DNA of 64,000 bases, from NCBI GenBank assembly GCA_027559495.1, contig JAMXSV010000024.1:1550001-1614000 (forward strand), written 5' to 3'. This DNA comes from Aurifilum marmelostoma. Its lineage: Eukaryota > Ascomycota > Sordariomycetes > Diaporthales > Cryphonectriaceae. Under the pieces are notes generated by a model. It made no database searches. It was not told where the DNA came from and saw nothing but the letters and a program-made list of their open reading frames with translations. This document shows, one piece after another, positions 20,456 through 33,641 of this stretch (the first letter of the stretch is position 1; each line of letters starts with the position of its first letter). The position numbers were made by a program, and so were the translations under genes.

Positions 20456-21374
20456 GTACATACTTTTGTACAAAACTAAAATGGCAAATAAACTCTCGGC
20501 TTGACCATGCACTCCTCTCTTGGCTGAACGCTGCGTACTATACCAACAGTGTTCAGACCTGCTCTCCAATATTGACATGAATCACTTAGACACACACTCT
20601 CTCCCTGTCTCTGTTCCTCTCTTCTCTCTCACACACATCTATAACCTGAGACTGACCTGCAGTCAGTCAGTTCCCCGCTCCCTGCCGTCCATCTACTTGC
20701 AGCTGCAAACTCGGCACTATCTACTCCAGCACATGGCGGCCTATTCTCTCCCGATGCCGCCGCCCCGGTCAGAGACATGTCAGCCCGCCGCTGAGACATA
20801 CATACACACGCTCGCGGCAACATTTCCGGCCAGAAGAGACTCGCAGGCCATTCTCCTCATTTCCGCGGGCCACCCCGGGCACACCATGACAAAGGATAGA
20901 GCCAAAAAAAGCAGGTTCTCTAGGCCTGCAAGGTAGCACTCGTGAGCCGACCTGACTGGTTCTCCGCACTGGATGCTCCCTTCTCCAGAGTCTATCACGT
21001 CCAAACTCCCGCCCCTGCATGCGACCCAGCAGATCGATCACCTCGGAGCGGCCTGCAGGCCGATGGAGGAGGCGCCACGACTGGTCTGCTGGTCTCCTGC
21101 TTGCATATGTCATCTTGCCGATGGCCTCCTATTAGCCAACTTGCAGGATATAGGCGTCCACGCGACTCGATAGTGCTTTGCGCCCGCATGGAGATCCCTC
21201 ACCACCGCCCTCTCTCCCCTCTCTCCGGTAGTACGAGGCGAGGGCGACATCACGAGAGCCGTGGCCGCTGTTTAGATGACCCGAGATGCTCACGGTCTGA
21301 CGTCGTCCTCGCTATGATATTTTCCCGGTTCTCTTGTTCGTATTCTCATATGGTGCTGTGATGGTAGGTTCGCC

Positions 21375-21382
21375 TATAAAAG
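21375..21382 (+). promoter_or_regulatory. TATA box candidate for the GH78 gene
   Basis: TATAAAAG occurs 209 bp upstream of the GH78 start codon. Inducible secreted-enzyme genes of fungi commonly have TATA boxes. The distance implies a leader of about 170 nt. Confidence 0.4.
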
Positions 21383-21583
21383 TAGCTTTGCTCTCACTCA
21401 TCTGCGCGAGTAGAGTTGCAATGGCGGTCCACCAATGTGCCTGCCCCTCTTGGTTGTCACTTCCTTTTTAGCGATATATCGTGAAGTGTCTCTCTTTCCA
21501 CTTGTGAGAGCTCTACCTCTTCTAGTTTACAGAGAAATTTCCAGCCTACTCCAGCACCTGCTATTCCATCTCCAGCCGTTGAT

Positions 21584-24100
21584 ATGATGTGGTTGCTTAC
21601 CCCCCTCATTCTCTCTTTATTCTTGGCATCAGTGTACTCGGTGCCCTACAAAGAGTACATCCTGGCTCCCGCATCTCGAACTGTTTACCCAGTCTCTGTC
21701 TACAAGGTCAACGGTACTGTCGACAACGCCGAGGGGTTGCTCAACGGTGCCAATAGCATCGTGACGTTCCAAGCATCATCTGCCGTCACCCTCGACTTTG
21801 GCAAGAACATCGCCGGCCAGGTATCCCTCGTAGCCGGAGACTCAGCCTACTCCCAGGATGCCGTGATCTGGATCACATTTACAGAGTCCAGTGAGTGGGT
21901 CAGCGGGAATGCCAGCGATGCTACGGCATCGAATGGTCTGGATGAGCCAATGTGAGATCGTTTTTTTCCCGCTCCCCTAGTTCCTTGAAGATGACTTCCT
22001 GCTCATACTCTCTGGGAATATCAGATTTCTGCCCGTTGGGCAGGGGCCTGGCACATATACGGTAGACAGGGAGCACGCAAGAGGTGGCTATCGCTACCTG
22101 AGCCTTAAGAACAACGGCACCGGCGATATTGAGCTGACCGGCGTCTCTGTCTACTTCACGGCCTCGCCTACCTCGGACCTGCAGGACTACGCAGGATACT
22201 TCCACAGTGATGATGAGCTTGTCAATAGGGTTTGGTATGCAGGAGCATACACCAATCGTACGTATTTTCTATCTTTTTTTTGTTTCTCGTCCCACACCGT
22301 CGACGGCTTGCTCGAGAATTTGCACTGCGAAACGATAAAATAAACATTGACGCCAGAGGTGAATGCCTGCAGAGCTTTGCAGTATTGACCCTCATTACGG
22401 GAATGCGCTGGTTCATGAGGATGGCCAGACGAACCCGCCGGTCTTTCAAACCTGGTATGTATTTTATTACGTGGCCTTCACGAGTGTTGTGATTTGCAGA
22501 ATGGCTGATGAGAACCATCTACCATCAAAGGTACTACAACTACACTATTACCAATGGATCAGTTTGCCTCGTGGACGGCGCCAAGCGGGACACGAACGTC
22601 TGGCCAGGCGACATGTTTATATCCGGGCCCTCCATCGCCTATAGCACATACGACATGGATGCCATAAAGAATTCGATGGAGTCTCTCCTCCTCCTCCAGA
22701 CAGCTGCAGGACTCCTCCCGTATGTCGGTGTGCCCTTCTTCAGCATCATTAATGCGGTCTCCTTCACCTATCATCTGCATAACCTGATCGGCGTGTACAA
22801 CTACTACCATTATACCGGCGACGAGGCTTGGATCGCCAAATACTGGGACCAGTTTAAGCGCGGCGTGGGTTGGTCTCTGAGCAATGTTGACGACACCGGC
22901 CTGATGAACGTCACGTCTAGCGCGGACTGGTTGAGGAGCGGCATGGGCGGACATAATATCGAGGCGAATGCCATCCTGTATTATGTGCTGAACCTGGGAA
23001 TCGAGCTGGCAGGCGTGTTGGACGATACCGCGACGGCAACGGAGTGGACTGATGCAGCGGCGAAGTTGAAGACTGGAGCCAACTCGTTGCTTTGGAGAGA
23101 TGACTTGGGCTTCTATGTTGATAACGAGACCACGAGCATGGCTCCACAGGATGGTAATAGCTTCGCTGGTACGTCTCGACCTTACTGGCAAGCACACCTG
23201 AATATGAAGAGGGGCCGGCGGGCTCAGGCCGATGGGTCGACCGCGTAGAAGCTGACTTTGATATCTAGTGCTCGGCAACCTGACCGTCAACTCCTCACAG
23301 ATCAACTCCATCTCCAGCAACCTGCAGTCGCGGTGGGGTCAGTACGGTGCTCCTGCGCCCGAGTGTGCGAGCACCCCGGCGACCATCTCGCCTTTTGCCA
23401 GCGGGTTTGAGCTGGAGGCGCACTTTGTTGCGGGGGACGCCGAGGCAGCGCTGGATCTGATACGTATACAGTGGGGAGACTTTATGCTGGACGACCCAAG
23501 GATGACCAACTCGTCCTTCATTGAGGGGTACAGTGCTGATGGCAGTCTACACTACGCTCCTTATTCCAATGATCCAAGGTCAGTCATGCCCTAACATCGA
23601 GTCAAGAGAACCCTTTTCTTTTCTCTTTTCTCTTCTTTTTTCCTTTTTTATAAGTCTTTACCAAGATCTGGCCTTCCTCCCACGGGGCTTATCTCTTTCG
23701 GTGGAAAGACTACCACAGCTGACATCGGCACACTCGCAGGGTATCACATGCCCACGGCTGGTCGACTGGTCCGACCAGCCTACTCAGCCGCTACGTCGCC
23801 GGTATTCAGATCGTGAGCGCAGCCGGCCAGGAGTGGAAGATCGCGCCTGCGATGGGCGACCTCACGGCCGTCTCGTCGGGCATGGCCACGACCTTGGGAA
23901 GCTTTGCCGTTGATATCACTGCAGACGGCAGCGGCGGCATCACGGCTTTCAGCTTCGAGACGCCCGCCGGGACAACTGGGGACGTAGTCCTGCCGACCGA
24001 TACTTCGGGGTCGTTGACAAGTGGATCGGGGGAGACGGTCGTCCTGACAGATGGGGTGGCGACTGGCTTGAGCGGTGGGAGCTGGACACTGGCTTCTTAG
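21584..24100 (+). CDS. Secreted alpha-L-rhamnosidase-like glycoside hydrolase (GH78)
   Basis: Six exons (21584-21951, 22025-22257, 22373-22454, 22531-23168, 23269-23578, 23740-24100) give 663 aa. A hydrophobic signal peptide covers about residues 1-19 (LLTPLILSLFLASVYS), followed by several N-glycosylation sequons. The middle matches fungal GH78 members with an (alpha/alpha)6 barrel: CSIDPHYGN, LVDGAKRDTNVWPGDM (the conserved acid-bearing block), SSADWLRSGMGGHNIEANA, DPRMTNSSFIEGYS and SHAHGWSTGPTS. A beta-sandwich domain closes the protein. GH78 enzymes release terminal L-rhamnose from pectin side chains or plant glycosides, but the exact substrate is unknown. Intron 3 must end at AAAG (22530). 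Using the nearer CAG at 22499 would create an immediate stop. The gene looks intact. Confidence 0.9.
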
Positions 24101-27100
24101 CTTGTCATTTTTCATTTCCTATCATCAATATTCTCCCTAGGACAGAGAGGGTGTCGGAGCCGGGTTTGGCAAGGATGCCCAAGAAAGCGACCTTGGTAGT
24201 AAATCAACATGAGTACTATCAGGCCATGGATCTTTGAATACGAAACTGGAAAAGAGTGTCAATTTCTCAAAGATGAATAGGTTTGTCGCCTGTTCTTTTA
24301 CGAGCGAGAAAGTCTTTCCCTCTTTACGAAAGAGATCCGCTTGCTTCGTCTGGTTGCTTCGAAGAAATCCCGACGCCGGCTTTGGCTAGTGACGTTACAG
24401 CGTGAAGTGCTGTTTTTATACGGCAAAGGACTGCCCACGGACACTCGTCCACGAACAAGCATAGATATCCCTTGGAGACTCGGTCCCGAGCGAATAGACT
24501 CCGTCTTGGCTTGCTGCCGATGTAGGCTGCTCCTGTACGGGTCGAGTCCGCCTTGGGCCATCTGAGCGCCCGGGCTGGCAAACCTGTTGCGTTTGTTTTG
24601 AGTTTAGTCAAGTAGATGCGGAACTTTTCTCTGCTTCATGCATGTCCTTCAGTCCGCAACAAGCAGAAAGCTAGAAGGCCGGACCGCGAACTTGAAATGG
24701 CTAACTGATGGTACGTGCTGTCAAAACCGGAGCCTGATAGTCGAACCTAGAAGTTGTAGCACTGGGCTACTGTTAGTTCCGGACGTAAGGTCCTGACAGA
24801 GCCTGAAAGGAGGGACCATAGGCAACGCAACACCAGATTGCGCTACCCTTTCGGTGTGGCACACCTGCGGGTCTCTGTCCAGAGGAGGACGAAGGAGGAT
24901 AGCTCTGGGGCTTATGGTGAGGTTGGCGCCTGGCAGAGCGACCGGAGCCGGGGGGGGGGGGGGACGAGTAAGCTTCCCCCGACGAGATCAAGCCACACCT
25001 TGTCTCTCTAACGGCTTGGCTGTAATGTCCAAAGTCGCACAAGCGTCTTGCCACTACCGTATGTGCTTGTGTGGGTGTGCCATGCCCCGTGATTGTGATG
25101 AAAGAGGGACGAGAAGAGGTGCGAGGGTAGTGGAAGCGCGCGTCCGAGCTGGAACGGCTAGCGAACGGCTCTTCTTGAACGGTGCTATCGCGGTGTGTGT
25201 GGCGATGCCGTGAGATTTCGACACCCCTGACCAGCACATTGTTCGTTGCTCCCTCGGACTCAAGGTGGTGGCATCAAAAAAAGCCTGCCACTGTCTCTGG
25301 TGAGCGAGGCTGCTTACTGCACAATCAGGAACGGAGCCGACTGGTCTGACTCCTCAGCCTCCTCCAGATCCTCTAATATGCATGATGATAGGGCAGGATT
25401 AAGCCTTTGTCTTTGTGGGGAAGTACCGAGAGCTCCGTAGCGATTTCTCCTGGTCCATCTCGATATCGATATTGTTTGTCCGGTGCAATGTCCTCACTCG
25501 GGCATCGCACCGGCGCCGAGTTGAAGTTGACTTGTCATGGGATTGTTGACAGCGAAACTAGCAGCCTTATGCCCGGCGCTTCTTTCACTGGCATGGCGAT
25601 CGTTGAAGAGGAGCCTCCTGCGTTCCCTGTGCGATGTTCGGTTTCGAGCAGAGGGCCATAGTCTGCCGAGCCTCACGCTTGTTCAAGTTCGTCGTCTAAA
25701 ACCATAGCCCATGAGGTCACCAGAACGCTTTGCTCGGTGCTATCCAATGCGAAGGATATCCAGGTTTTTCGTCATCAGCTTGAGAACATGACAGCGGCTG
25801 CGGCTCGAAAGAGCGGTCCGAGGATCGACCAATGTGTATCACCGCTGTGTTTCCAACCAACTTCCTCCCTTCTCTCAGCAACAGTCAAAGGTGAGCGATA
25901 GTTCTGCTTAGAGGCCAGACCAGGTCAGCACAGATGGTGAATGAGCAGACCTTCCAACTTCGTATCTGCAAGTTCCTGAAAGGTGGAGCCAAGACCTGCA
26001 ATGATCGGCTGGGTCCGTTTTGTTTGTTCATAAAGCTTTCACGCTTGGCTGGGATACTCAACGCTACGATGGGTTGCTGTTCTTTTTCTTTGCTCTGCCG
26101 AAGCCATCAATTTTCGAAAGCTAGAGATCTGTCTTTGTGGATGTTCAGCCCATGCATGGGCGGAGGAGCAAGAAGAAGTGGAGAGAAGAAAGCGCGTGCT
26201 GAGAAGAGGAAGGAAGAGAGTATGATGAATCGTGATGCTGGGGCAGTGAGAGATCTCCTATAGCAGGGGCATCCCAGAATTTCTTGTTGATTACATAATA
26301 CAAGGACAAGCAGGTCGACCTCATCAATGCACCTTCCTTGTTCGATGCGATATTCTAGTAGAGGAAACTATTACGACAAGAATATTGCACTTGACTGTCT
26401 TCATAAGAAACTCTTCTGCTGCATTCTCTTCCATCCCCACCCTTCTCTTTCTCGCGTCCACACTCCCGCCACCCTGGAACCCGCCTTTTGCCCACCTGAC
26501 GAGTTTGTGTCGCACAGCATCTCGCGTTGTACAATGCCGATTGGTAAAAAGACACAGTCCAGAGTGGCTATCGGAGCCAAGGGTTTTGGTCCGAGGCATT
26601 GGACGGTCGAGGGCCAGCGGAGGGACAAGAGACGAGATGACGAAGACGTGGATGCGCCAGATGATACACTGCTTTCATGAAAGAGAACAAGAGGCATAGA
26701 GTCGGACAATCACAACACATCAATGCTGGATCTCGCGCGCTAAGCCTCGTACGCCTGATCGTCACATTTGGCCGGGACCGGGGCCGGGACTGTGGCGGCT
26801 CTTGACCACTTTTGTCAGTCTTATGCCATGACCTGGCGCTAGACAAGCCATTGCTACGGCTCCATGGCGGTCTGCCTTTGCCTAGTGCTCGGCAGGAGGC
26901 ATGTTCTTGCCTCTGGACAAAGGGGCACATGCAAGCAGGGAGCCGTTTCGATGGTGCTGCCCTCGCAGCCTGACAGTTCACCAGAGGGGGGCCAAGTCAG
27001 AGCCAGAAGCCAGAGCCAGGAGGCACACGGAAATTTCGTCATGCCGATGGGCCTTTTTTGTTGTCGCCCCTTGCTGCTGTCGCTGGCCGTCACGCGCACC

Positions 27101-28999
27101 ACAGGAGGTACCCAAGACGTCTCTTGTGCTTCTTGGCCCAGGAGGAGGAGTCGGACACGGCCTGCAGGTACTCCTGGATGTGCACCGGGTCGACGACGCT
27201 GCAGTCTCGTCCTGCATACTCTGTGTGTGTTTCACAGCCTCTCCTCGATACGTGCTGCACTGGCAGTATCTCCGAGCCACTTGCTTGCCCACCCCAACCA
27301 GATTGGGCCGTCTTTCTAAGCTTTGGCAAGCAAACACGCTCGGCTCAAATTCCACCCTCTTGAATCATTTCAGCGTATTACCGCCTTTGGCCAGCCCCCC
27401 CCCCAAGGGGCCCATTGCTTTCCGTTTCTTCTCCCCCCCCCTTTTTTTTCTTCTTCTCTTTTTCTTCTTTCTTTCGCCTGCTATGTCTTTCGTGCCCCAT
27501 TCTCTATCTCGTGCCTACCACTGACATACATTTTCATGGTCGATTCTTACGATTTCCTGTTCCAAGTATTGCATGCATTCATACCCATTGCATCCTCATA
27601 GCACGTTCCTTATTCAGCCAGACTCCCTCCACATTCGCCGTATATTTGTACTTCCTTGCTCTTCGTAGCTTCGAGAGCGCCTCAGGCCGTAAGGTGGGTT
27701 GAAGGGGCCGGTTTTGATGGGGGAAGGACTCGAGAAGCTGCTCGGGTTGTGCTCTCCGTATATACTACCTCAAGCCCTGGCTTGCATAGCTGAAGAGCAC
27801 CATCTGTGTACCTTGTTGCTGCTGACTTTTGTTCACCTGTCGAGACTTTTCTTACCTTGATCATGTTTTGCACGCGCTATATCGACTGTATTCTGCTTGG
27901 TGGTTTTCTATCCTTTCCACCATTTGTTTTCTTTTCTTTTCTCTTCTCTCTCTCTCTCTCCTTTTGTCTTCCTTTTTTTCCTCCCAGAAAACAAAAAAAG
28001 AAAAATTGAATAAAGCTGTGTGTACCGTTACACACCCAGGTCATACACGACTGGTGCCCGGATCTCTCTGCCAGCGTCCTGTCTCGTTCCCGATCTGTTC
28101 ACTCAAGATTATCTATCCCCTTCCTCATCTATGACAGCCTAATATCCTGGGTTCCTAGACGTTCTCGAATGTCAGACTGGCTCGTTCTATCTCGTTTTGG
28201 TCACAGTGTCTCCATACTGCAGACGCTGTGCTTGTGTTCTTGTCAAACGTACGACTTTGCCATTGTGCTATGTCATCTTTTTATTATTATCATCATTCTC
28301 GTTCTCTCTCGCTCGTCGTTTTTGAGCTACAGCAGCCAAGGGGGAGTCACGGCTCAGGGCAAGACGTACAAGGATTGGATGGCAGAGTGGGTGTTACATG
28401 AATGCTATCAGGCCACTGGTATAGATACAAAGCCCGGGGCTGTACGACCACAGCTGCGGCCAGCCAACTTCTGTTCTACCGACGACGCCTGAAAGAAACG
28501 TCGAGTTACACGGTCTTGTTTCAGTCGCCGCTGTTGAGGTGTGCATTATAAACCGTTCTGGGCTGCTCAACTCCCCCCCCCCAGCGCGGTCCCTCGCCTC
28601 CTGCTCCTCTGGATCTCTCTACACGTAACTGCGCACAACGGCGGAAAATAATTGGTCTGTCTTGCTCATCCTCGAAAACGCCAGTAATCCGTTGTCTCGG
28701 TCAGATATTTCTGCTGCGACCAGGATCTCCAGATTTCCCCAGCTAGGACAACCAGATCCCCAGATTTCGGCACTTCCGGGTCTCCTTTGAGTGGCCTGAG
28801 CCTGACCTGCGCGGTCCTTGGGCTACCACCGGCAGCTCTGTGCCACCATTGCCCGGTCGACGATGTGAGGAGGTCTTTCCAAGAGTCGCCCGTCGGACAA
28901 CCTGGAGCTGCCTTTTCCAGCTTCTCGAATTAGCACTCCCAGTATAAGCACCAAAGGAAAGATATCTTATCCGATAGGAGGAATATTGCATCTTTGGAG
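24101..28999. other. 4.9 kb gene-poor stretch before the Zn2Cys6 regulator
   Basis: Open frames of 60-150 codons occur on both strands, but none shows a domain, consistent codon bias or believable splice structure. The segment holds a G14 tract (24950-24963). Strongly pyrimidine-rich patches (27415-27480, 27905-27990) look like a fungal 5' leader, followed by two tiny ORFs (27483-27524 and 27536-27601), and there is a C10 run at 28573-28582. It may contain the long leader of the downstream regulator, a non-coding RNA, or relics too decayed to identify. Confidence 0.45.
24950..24963. repeat. G14 homopolymer tract
   Basis: Fourteen consecutive G in intergenic DNA. Confidence 0.85.
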
Positions 29000-31900
29000 A
29001 TGGATGCCGTCGCTATGGCTAACAACCAGTCGCTCGTCGATGACTTCAAGCCTCGAGAAGCATCCCCGGCCATGGTCAACAAGGAGAACTCGTCTCCCAA
29101 GAAGCCAAACATCAGGAAGCGGACAAAGACAGGCTGTCTGAGTATGTCGTCGCTCTTCTCCGGTGGCTCTCTTTCGTGGGATGGCGTCCCGACTATACCG
29201 CAGCGTGTTGTGTTGCTGACGCTGACCTGCAACAACAGCGTGCCGAAAACGTCGCATCAAATGCGACGAGGGCAAGCCTATATGCAACAACTGCATCAAG
29301 TCCAAGAGACAATGCGAGGGCTACAACCAGCGGGTTGTTTTCAAGAGTCCTATGGGTGCGATACCTGGGAGTCATTTCGGGCCTCTGCCATACCACCACC
29401 ACCACGATCCGACCGAGGCACTCGTCAACGCGCAGTTGACCGCAAGCCAGGGAAAGTCGACGTCTTCATCTCAAGGACCGCTCCCAATTATTGCGCCCAA
29501 ACCTCCCAATCCAGAATATGGGAACCCAGCGCACTACCCTTATATTCATGGCCACCCAGGCCTACATCGGGCCAGCTCTACTGCCTCTCTTGGACTGGGA
29601 GTATATCAGTCGCAATACATCATGGGTGCCATCTCCCCCGAAACATACTATGCACAGTCAGGCGGGCTCGGGATGGCAACATCTCCAAACCAGATGACCC
29701 ACCAGCAGGCGGGCTTGTTCGATCTGCAAACAATGCCCGTCACCCAGCAGCCTTCGAATGGCTTCACATTGCCTGAGCGCCGACATACATCTCATTCCAT
29801 TGTTGCAAGACCTGCAATCTCACGCTCGACGTCGTTAGATCCGCCCGTAGTAGCACATGCACACCCCGCGGGACTCGGACCATCCGAAGAAGTTGGACCA
29901 TCCTGGGTGTTTGACGAGGGAGACTTGTCTCTGGATGCAGAGGAAGATGGGGTCCTTGTCAACAACAGTCTCTCAACCCTGGATGCGAACAACATTGGCT
30001 TGATCATGGCGAGTAACTTCAACTCATCCTTTGACCCCTACGGAACGCAAGTTAGGTCGTTTCATTCCCTTGCCGACGAAAATGTGTTGGTCAACTATAT
30101 GCCATCTCTCTCCGAGACGCCACTAAATGATGCTAAGACGCGAGACATTTTCTGGTATTTCGTAAACATTACCGCGCCAGCTATTAATCCGTACGAGCGC
30201 AACCCATCACGGCCGTTCTCAGGCGAACCGATTCCCAGGTCGAGCCAGCATATTTGGACATGTAAGTCTTCCTTCTATACAAGTCTTCTGCCCTCCTGCA
30301 TGATCCACCAGCCTGATTGATCAATCATTAGACGTGTTCCCCCTACAGTCCTTCCAGCACCCAGCCCTTTTACAAGCCATTCTCGCCCTGGGCAGTCTGC
30401 AGATGGCAGAGCTCGCGGGCGGAGCCCCCACCGCCCCGTGGCTGCACTCTAGTCGCTGTATAAGCAGGATCGCCAAAATCTACCAGAGCGCGGAGAGAAG
30501 GGCCCAGCCTTCTACGCTGGCTGCCACATTACTGCTGGCCTTCTTTGAGGTCTGGACTTCGAATCATGACAAGTGGTGCACGCACATGTTAGGAGCGCGG
30601 CAGATCATTGGGGAGACACCGTTCTGGCAGATGAGCAGGCAGATCTGGACGATCCACCAACAGCGATACCAGCAGTGGTTAGAACTGGAGAGGCAGAATC
30701 CCTTTGCGGCCTTTATGCCGCACATTGACTATCCGAGCCACGAGCTGGCAGAGGTGGACCTGGACCTGCTGAGGATCCTCACCGGCAAACAGGTCTGCTT
30801 TGCGGAGGGGGTGAGCTGCTCGCGGCAACCAAACATTCGGAGTTGTACGGCACGGGACCTTGAGAATTACGAACATCTTGCCGACCTGTACTGGTGGTTC
30901 TGCAAGATGGATGCCTACCAGGCTATACTGGGTGGATCCAAGTTATTGTGAGTCCTGCCTGATCTATGATCTGCTATCCTACAGGGTGGCGCCCCAACAA
31001 AAAAGGCTGACACAGGAGACAAGCATGGAGTATGAACTCTGGACGCAGTGTCCGCCACGAGCACCAATGAACAGGATCAACCAGATGTAAGAGGTGTTTA
31101 TTAACCTCGATCTTCCCCCACCTTCCAAAAAGGAATAAAGAAAAGCTAATACTGGGAATCAGCTTCGGCACATTCGACCATCTGGTGCTCCTCCTGGGCC
31201 GTGTGGCTAACTTCGCGGCCACCGACCTCCCGCGTAAGCACAGAGCAAGAGCGAGCGAGCGAGGCGCAAACACATCATCGCCCAATGGTCCCAACTCACC
31301 GCCCATGTTCGCAGGCATGTTTCCCGGCCGCGGCAGCATCCAGCTCCCGCGCGGGCTCAGCCCACCACGAGACCATGGCTTCGTTCCTGCCGCCGCCGCC
31401 GAGCCGACATGGGAAAACCTGGACCTGGAATCTTGCACCCAGAAGGCCATGGAGGAGTGGACCGCCATCCTGACAGCGTTCAACTTGTTCAAGCAGAGTC
31501 TGGGTGCGGACTTTCAGCCTCTGAGCGATGATGTCCAACCCTCCCGGGAGTCACCTTTTGGTCCCACGTGTACGTACCGCACGTACAGCATCGCGGGCAT
31601 CTGGATGAACTTCTACATGGGCCTCGTGGTCCTGCACAGGTCGCACCCGAGCATGCCGCCCTTTGCTATGATCGCGGCGCACATGTGCGCAACACAGACG
31701 GAACCCTTCTCCAACGAGATAGGCAAGCTGGTGGCGGGCATTACGGACGACTGGGCGGCCGAGACCATGGTCAGCTCGCTGATCGCCTCGGCCTATATTG
31801 AGTGCTGCTTCCCGCTCTTTGTGGGCGCGATCCAGGTAAGATATATGAAGAAACTGGATCCATTCTTATGACCCCTCTTGCCTTGATGTATTGGGAAGAG

Positions 31901-32263
31901 AAAATGGATTCTGATCTATGTGTGCTCTTGCAGTTTCGAGATAAGTTGCAAAGACAGTGGGCGATTCGGCGTCTCAACGACATCACGCGCATGACAGGCT
32001 GGAAGACGGGCACCCAAATCGCAAGCGGATGCGAGGGCGCCTGGCGCAAGGCCGCTGCCATGGGCGTCGCACCGCCGTACGAGCCCGAGGCCGAATCGGA
32101 TGCCCTGCGACACGGCTATACAACCCGCCGCATAGACGAGCGCATTCAGGAGATCGGGGATGGGCAGTGCAGGCCAGTCCTGAAGAGGGAGGATAGGGCA
32201 CATGTGGCATTTGGGCTGCTGAGTGTTGATGAGGATCTGGAGAGGCTGAGCTTAGCGGACTAA
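29000..32263 (+). CDS. Zn2Cys6 fungal-specific transcription factor
   Basis: Six exons (29000-29141, 29239-30261, 30332-30947, 31024-31086, 31163-31835, 31934-32263) give 948 aa. A Zn2Cys6 cluster occupies residues 46-73 (C46, C49, C56, C63, C66, C73) with the basic run RKRRIK; exon 1 ends inside it. A Ser/Pro/Gln-rich middle follows, then a fungal transcription-factor domain (QSFQHPALLQAILALGSLQM, SNHDKWCTHMLGARQIIGE). The C-terminal half resembles regulators annotated as acriflavine-sensitivity (acr-2) type, but that name does not fix a target. The intron after exon 3 has two readings: 37 nt ending in CAG (too short for comfort) or 76 nt ending in AAG at 31023. Both keep the frame, and the latter gives LFMEYELWTQ. 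The nearest upstream gene is the GH78 enzyme, 4.9 kb away. Confidence 0.87.
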
Positions 32264-32687
32264 GTGGTATTTTCTCGATTCTAGTTTTCTTCGTATCCAA
32301 ATCATTTTCCTAAGCAGATTGCAGCAGGCGTCTTCCACAGGGCTGAAGAGGGGCTTACAGGACGCCTCGATGTCAAAGTTTGGGTTTCAAGGTGCTCCTA
32401 ACTGGGAGCAGAATAATAATACAGATGGCTCCTTTTGAGTTGGATGTCTTTCTCCTGCCTTTTTGATACCTTATCGTTTTTCACATTTGTGCTCTAAGTC
32501 GTCATGCATTCAAGAGATGAAGCGAGATTTTTTTGGTCTCCCTCTTCTTGGCCTACACTCCCAGCCGTCTATTAGACGCCACCGACGCTTTCTCCAGTCC
32601 TCTTGTTCGTGTGAATAATTCATCGCCGGCCAATGAGACTAGGTATCTTGATTTGGTATTTCTTCGTTGACTGTTCATGCATGTCAT
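32264..32687. other. Intergenic between convergent regulator and PUP2
   Basis: About 420 bp for two converging 3' ends. Nothing else is visible. Confidence 0.5.
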
Positions 32688-33641
32688 TTAGTTTGCGGGT
32701 AGACGTTCCACGACCGCAGCCATCTCCTCGTCCGTGTATATCCGGAAGCCCTTCTCCTTGGTCACGCTTGCCAGCTGCACGTTCTTGGAATCCAGCTTCT
32801 CCTCCATCACCTGCTTTAGGGTCTTGAGCACCAGTGTCTCGGCGTCTGTGAGGGTGAGAGACTGTGAAGGGGGATTGTTGTTAGTGTCAACCCAGATGGC
32901 AGTAGATATAGAAACCCCAATGCAAGAGGTTGGTTGTGTGATTGGTGAGGTGTGATCAAGGACGGACTGACCTTGTGGTACTCATTCTGTAGCTCCGCCT
33001 GGGCACCCTCACTGCCGCTCCCAATAGCCTTGGCATCATACCGGTAAAAAGTCCCCGTAGGCTCGGCATGGTACAAGCTCGGGCCGTCCTCGTCGTAGCC
33101 GGCGATCAGCAGGGCGACGCCAAAGGGCCTGCTCATGATGCTCTCCTCGCCGTCGGCAGACTCGCCGAAGCGCAGGGCGAGGTCGCAGATGGCCTGAGTG
33201 CACGACTCGACGCGCAGGGCCTCGTTGTAGTTGAAGGCGTGGCTCTGGCACTCGACGCGGGCGTGCTCCACCATGCTGCGGGCGTCGGCCTGCAGGCCGC
33301 TCATGGCGCAGCCGATGTGGCGGTCGATCTCGACAATCTTCTCGACCGACGAGGTCTCGAGCAGGGTGGACGTCACGCGCTTCTCGACGCCCAGCACGAC
33401 GCCCTCGTTGGTCGCGACGCCGATCGCCGTCGAGCCGAGCTTGATGGCCTCGAGGGAGTACTCGACCTGGAAGAGGCGGCCTTCGGGGGAAAAGGTATTG
33501 ATGCCCCGGTCTAGAGGTGTGAGAGAATGGTGTGGTTAGCGGAAGCTAAAGTGCGAGATTGCGCGGAGGACTGCAGGGTGGGAGGGGTCAGAGATGCTTG
33601 GGAGGAGGGAACTGACCATATTCTGATCTTGCCATAAACAT
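32688..33641 (-). CDS. PUP2: 20S proteasome subunit alpha-5 (PUP2)
   Basis: Three exons (33641-33617, 33510-32972, 32861-32688) give 245 aa, the exact family size. The start MFMARSEYDRGINTFSPEGR is the alpha-subunit N-terminal extension that gates the core particle. It is followed by LFQVEYSLEAIKLGSTAIG and TNEGVVLGVEKR. The middle (GCAMSGLQADARSMVEHAR) and SRPFGVALLIAGYDEDGP are standard alpha-type signatures. Exon 1 is only 25 nt, and its codon TAT G|AC joins cleanly across the intron. The subunit is a structural part of the outer ring and has no catalytic threonine. It is divergent from SPC97, with 536 bp between start codons. Confidence 0.97.

Larger units (their letters stand above)
19817..21583. 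other. 1.8 kb gap, SANT gene 5' flank and GH78 promoter
   Basis: The left part (19880-20500) is AT-rich with many short stop-broken frames and an inverted repeat at 20436-20455. The right part contains a TATA-like box at 21375-21382. I recognise no gene. Confidence 0.45.

Noticed and set aside
22500..22530. Nearest CAG (22499) as acceptor of GH78 intron 3
   Set aside because: It joins TG|A, an in-frame stop. The AAAG at 22530 restores W-YYNYTITNG of the family.
24660..24760. Possible tRNA (reverse strand reads AGGTTCGACT)
   Set aside because: The B-box-like string lacks the final CC. I could not fold an acceptor stem or anticodon arm, and found no A box at the right spacing.
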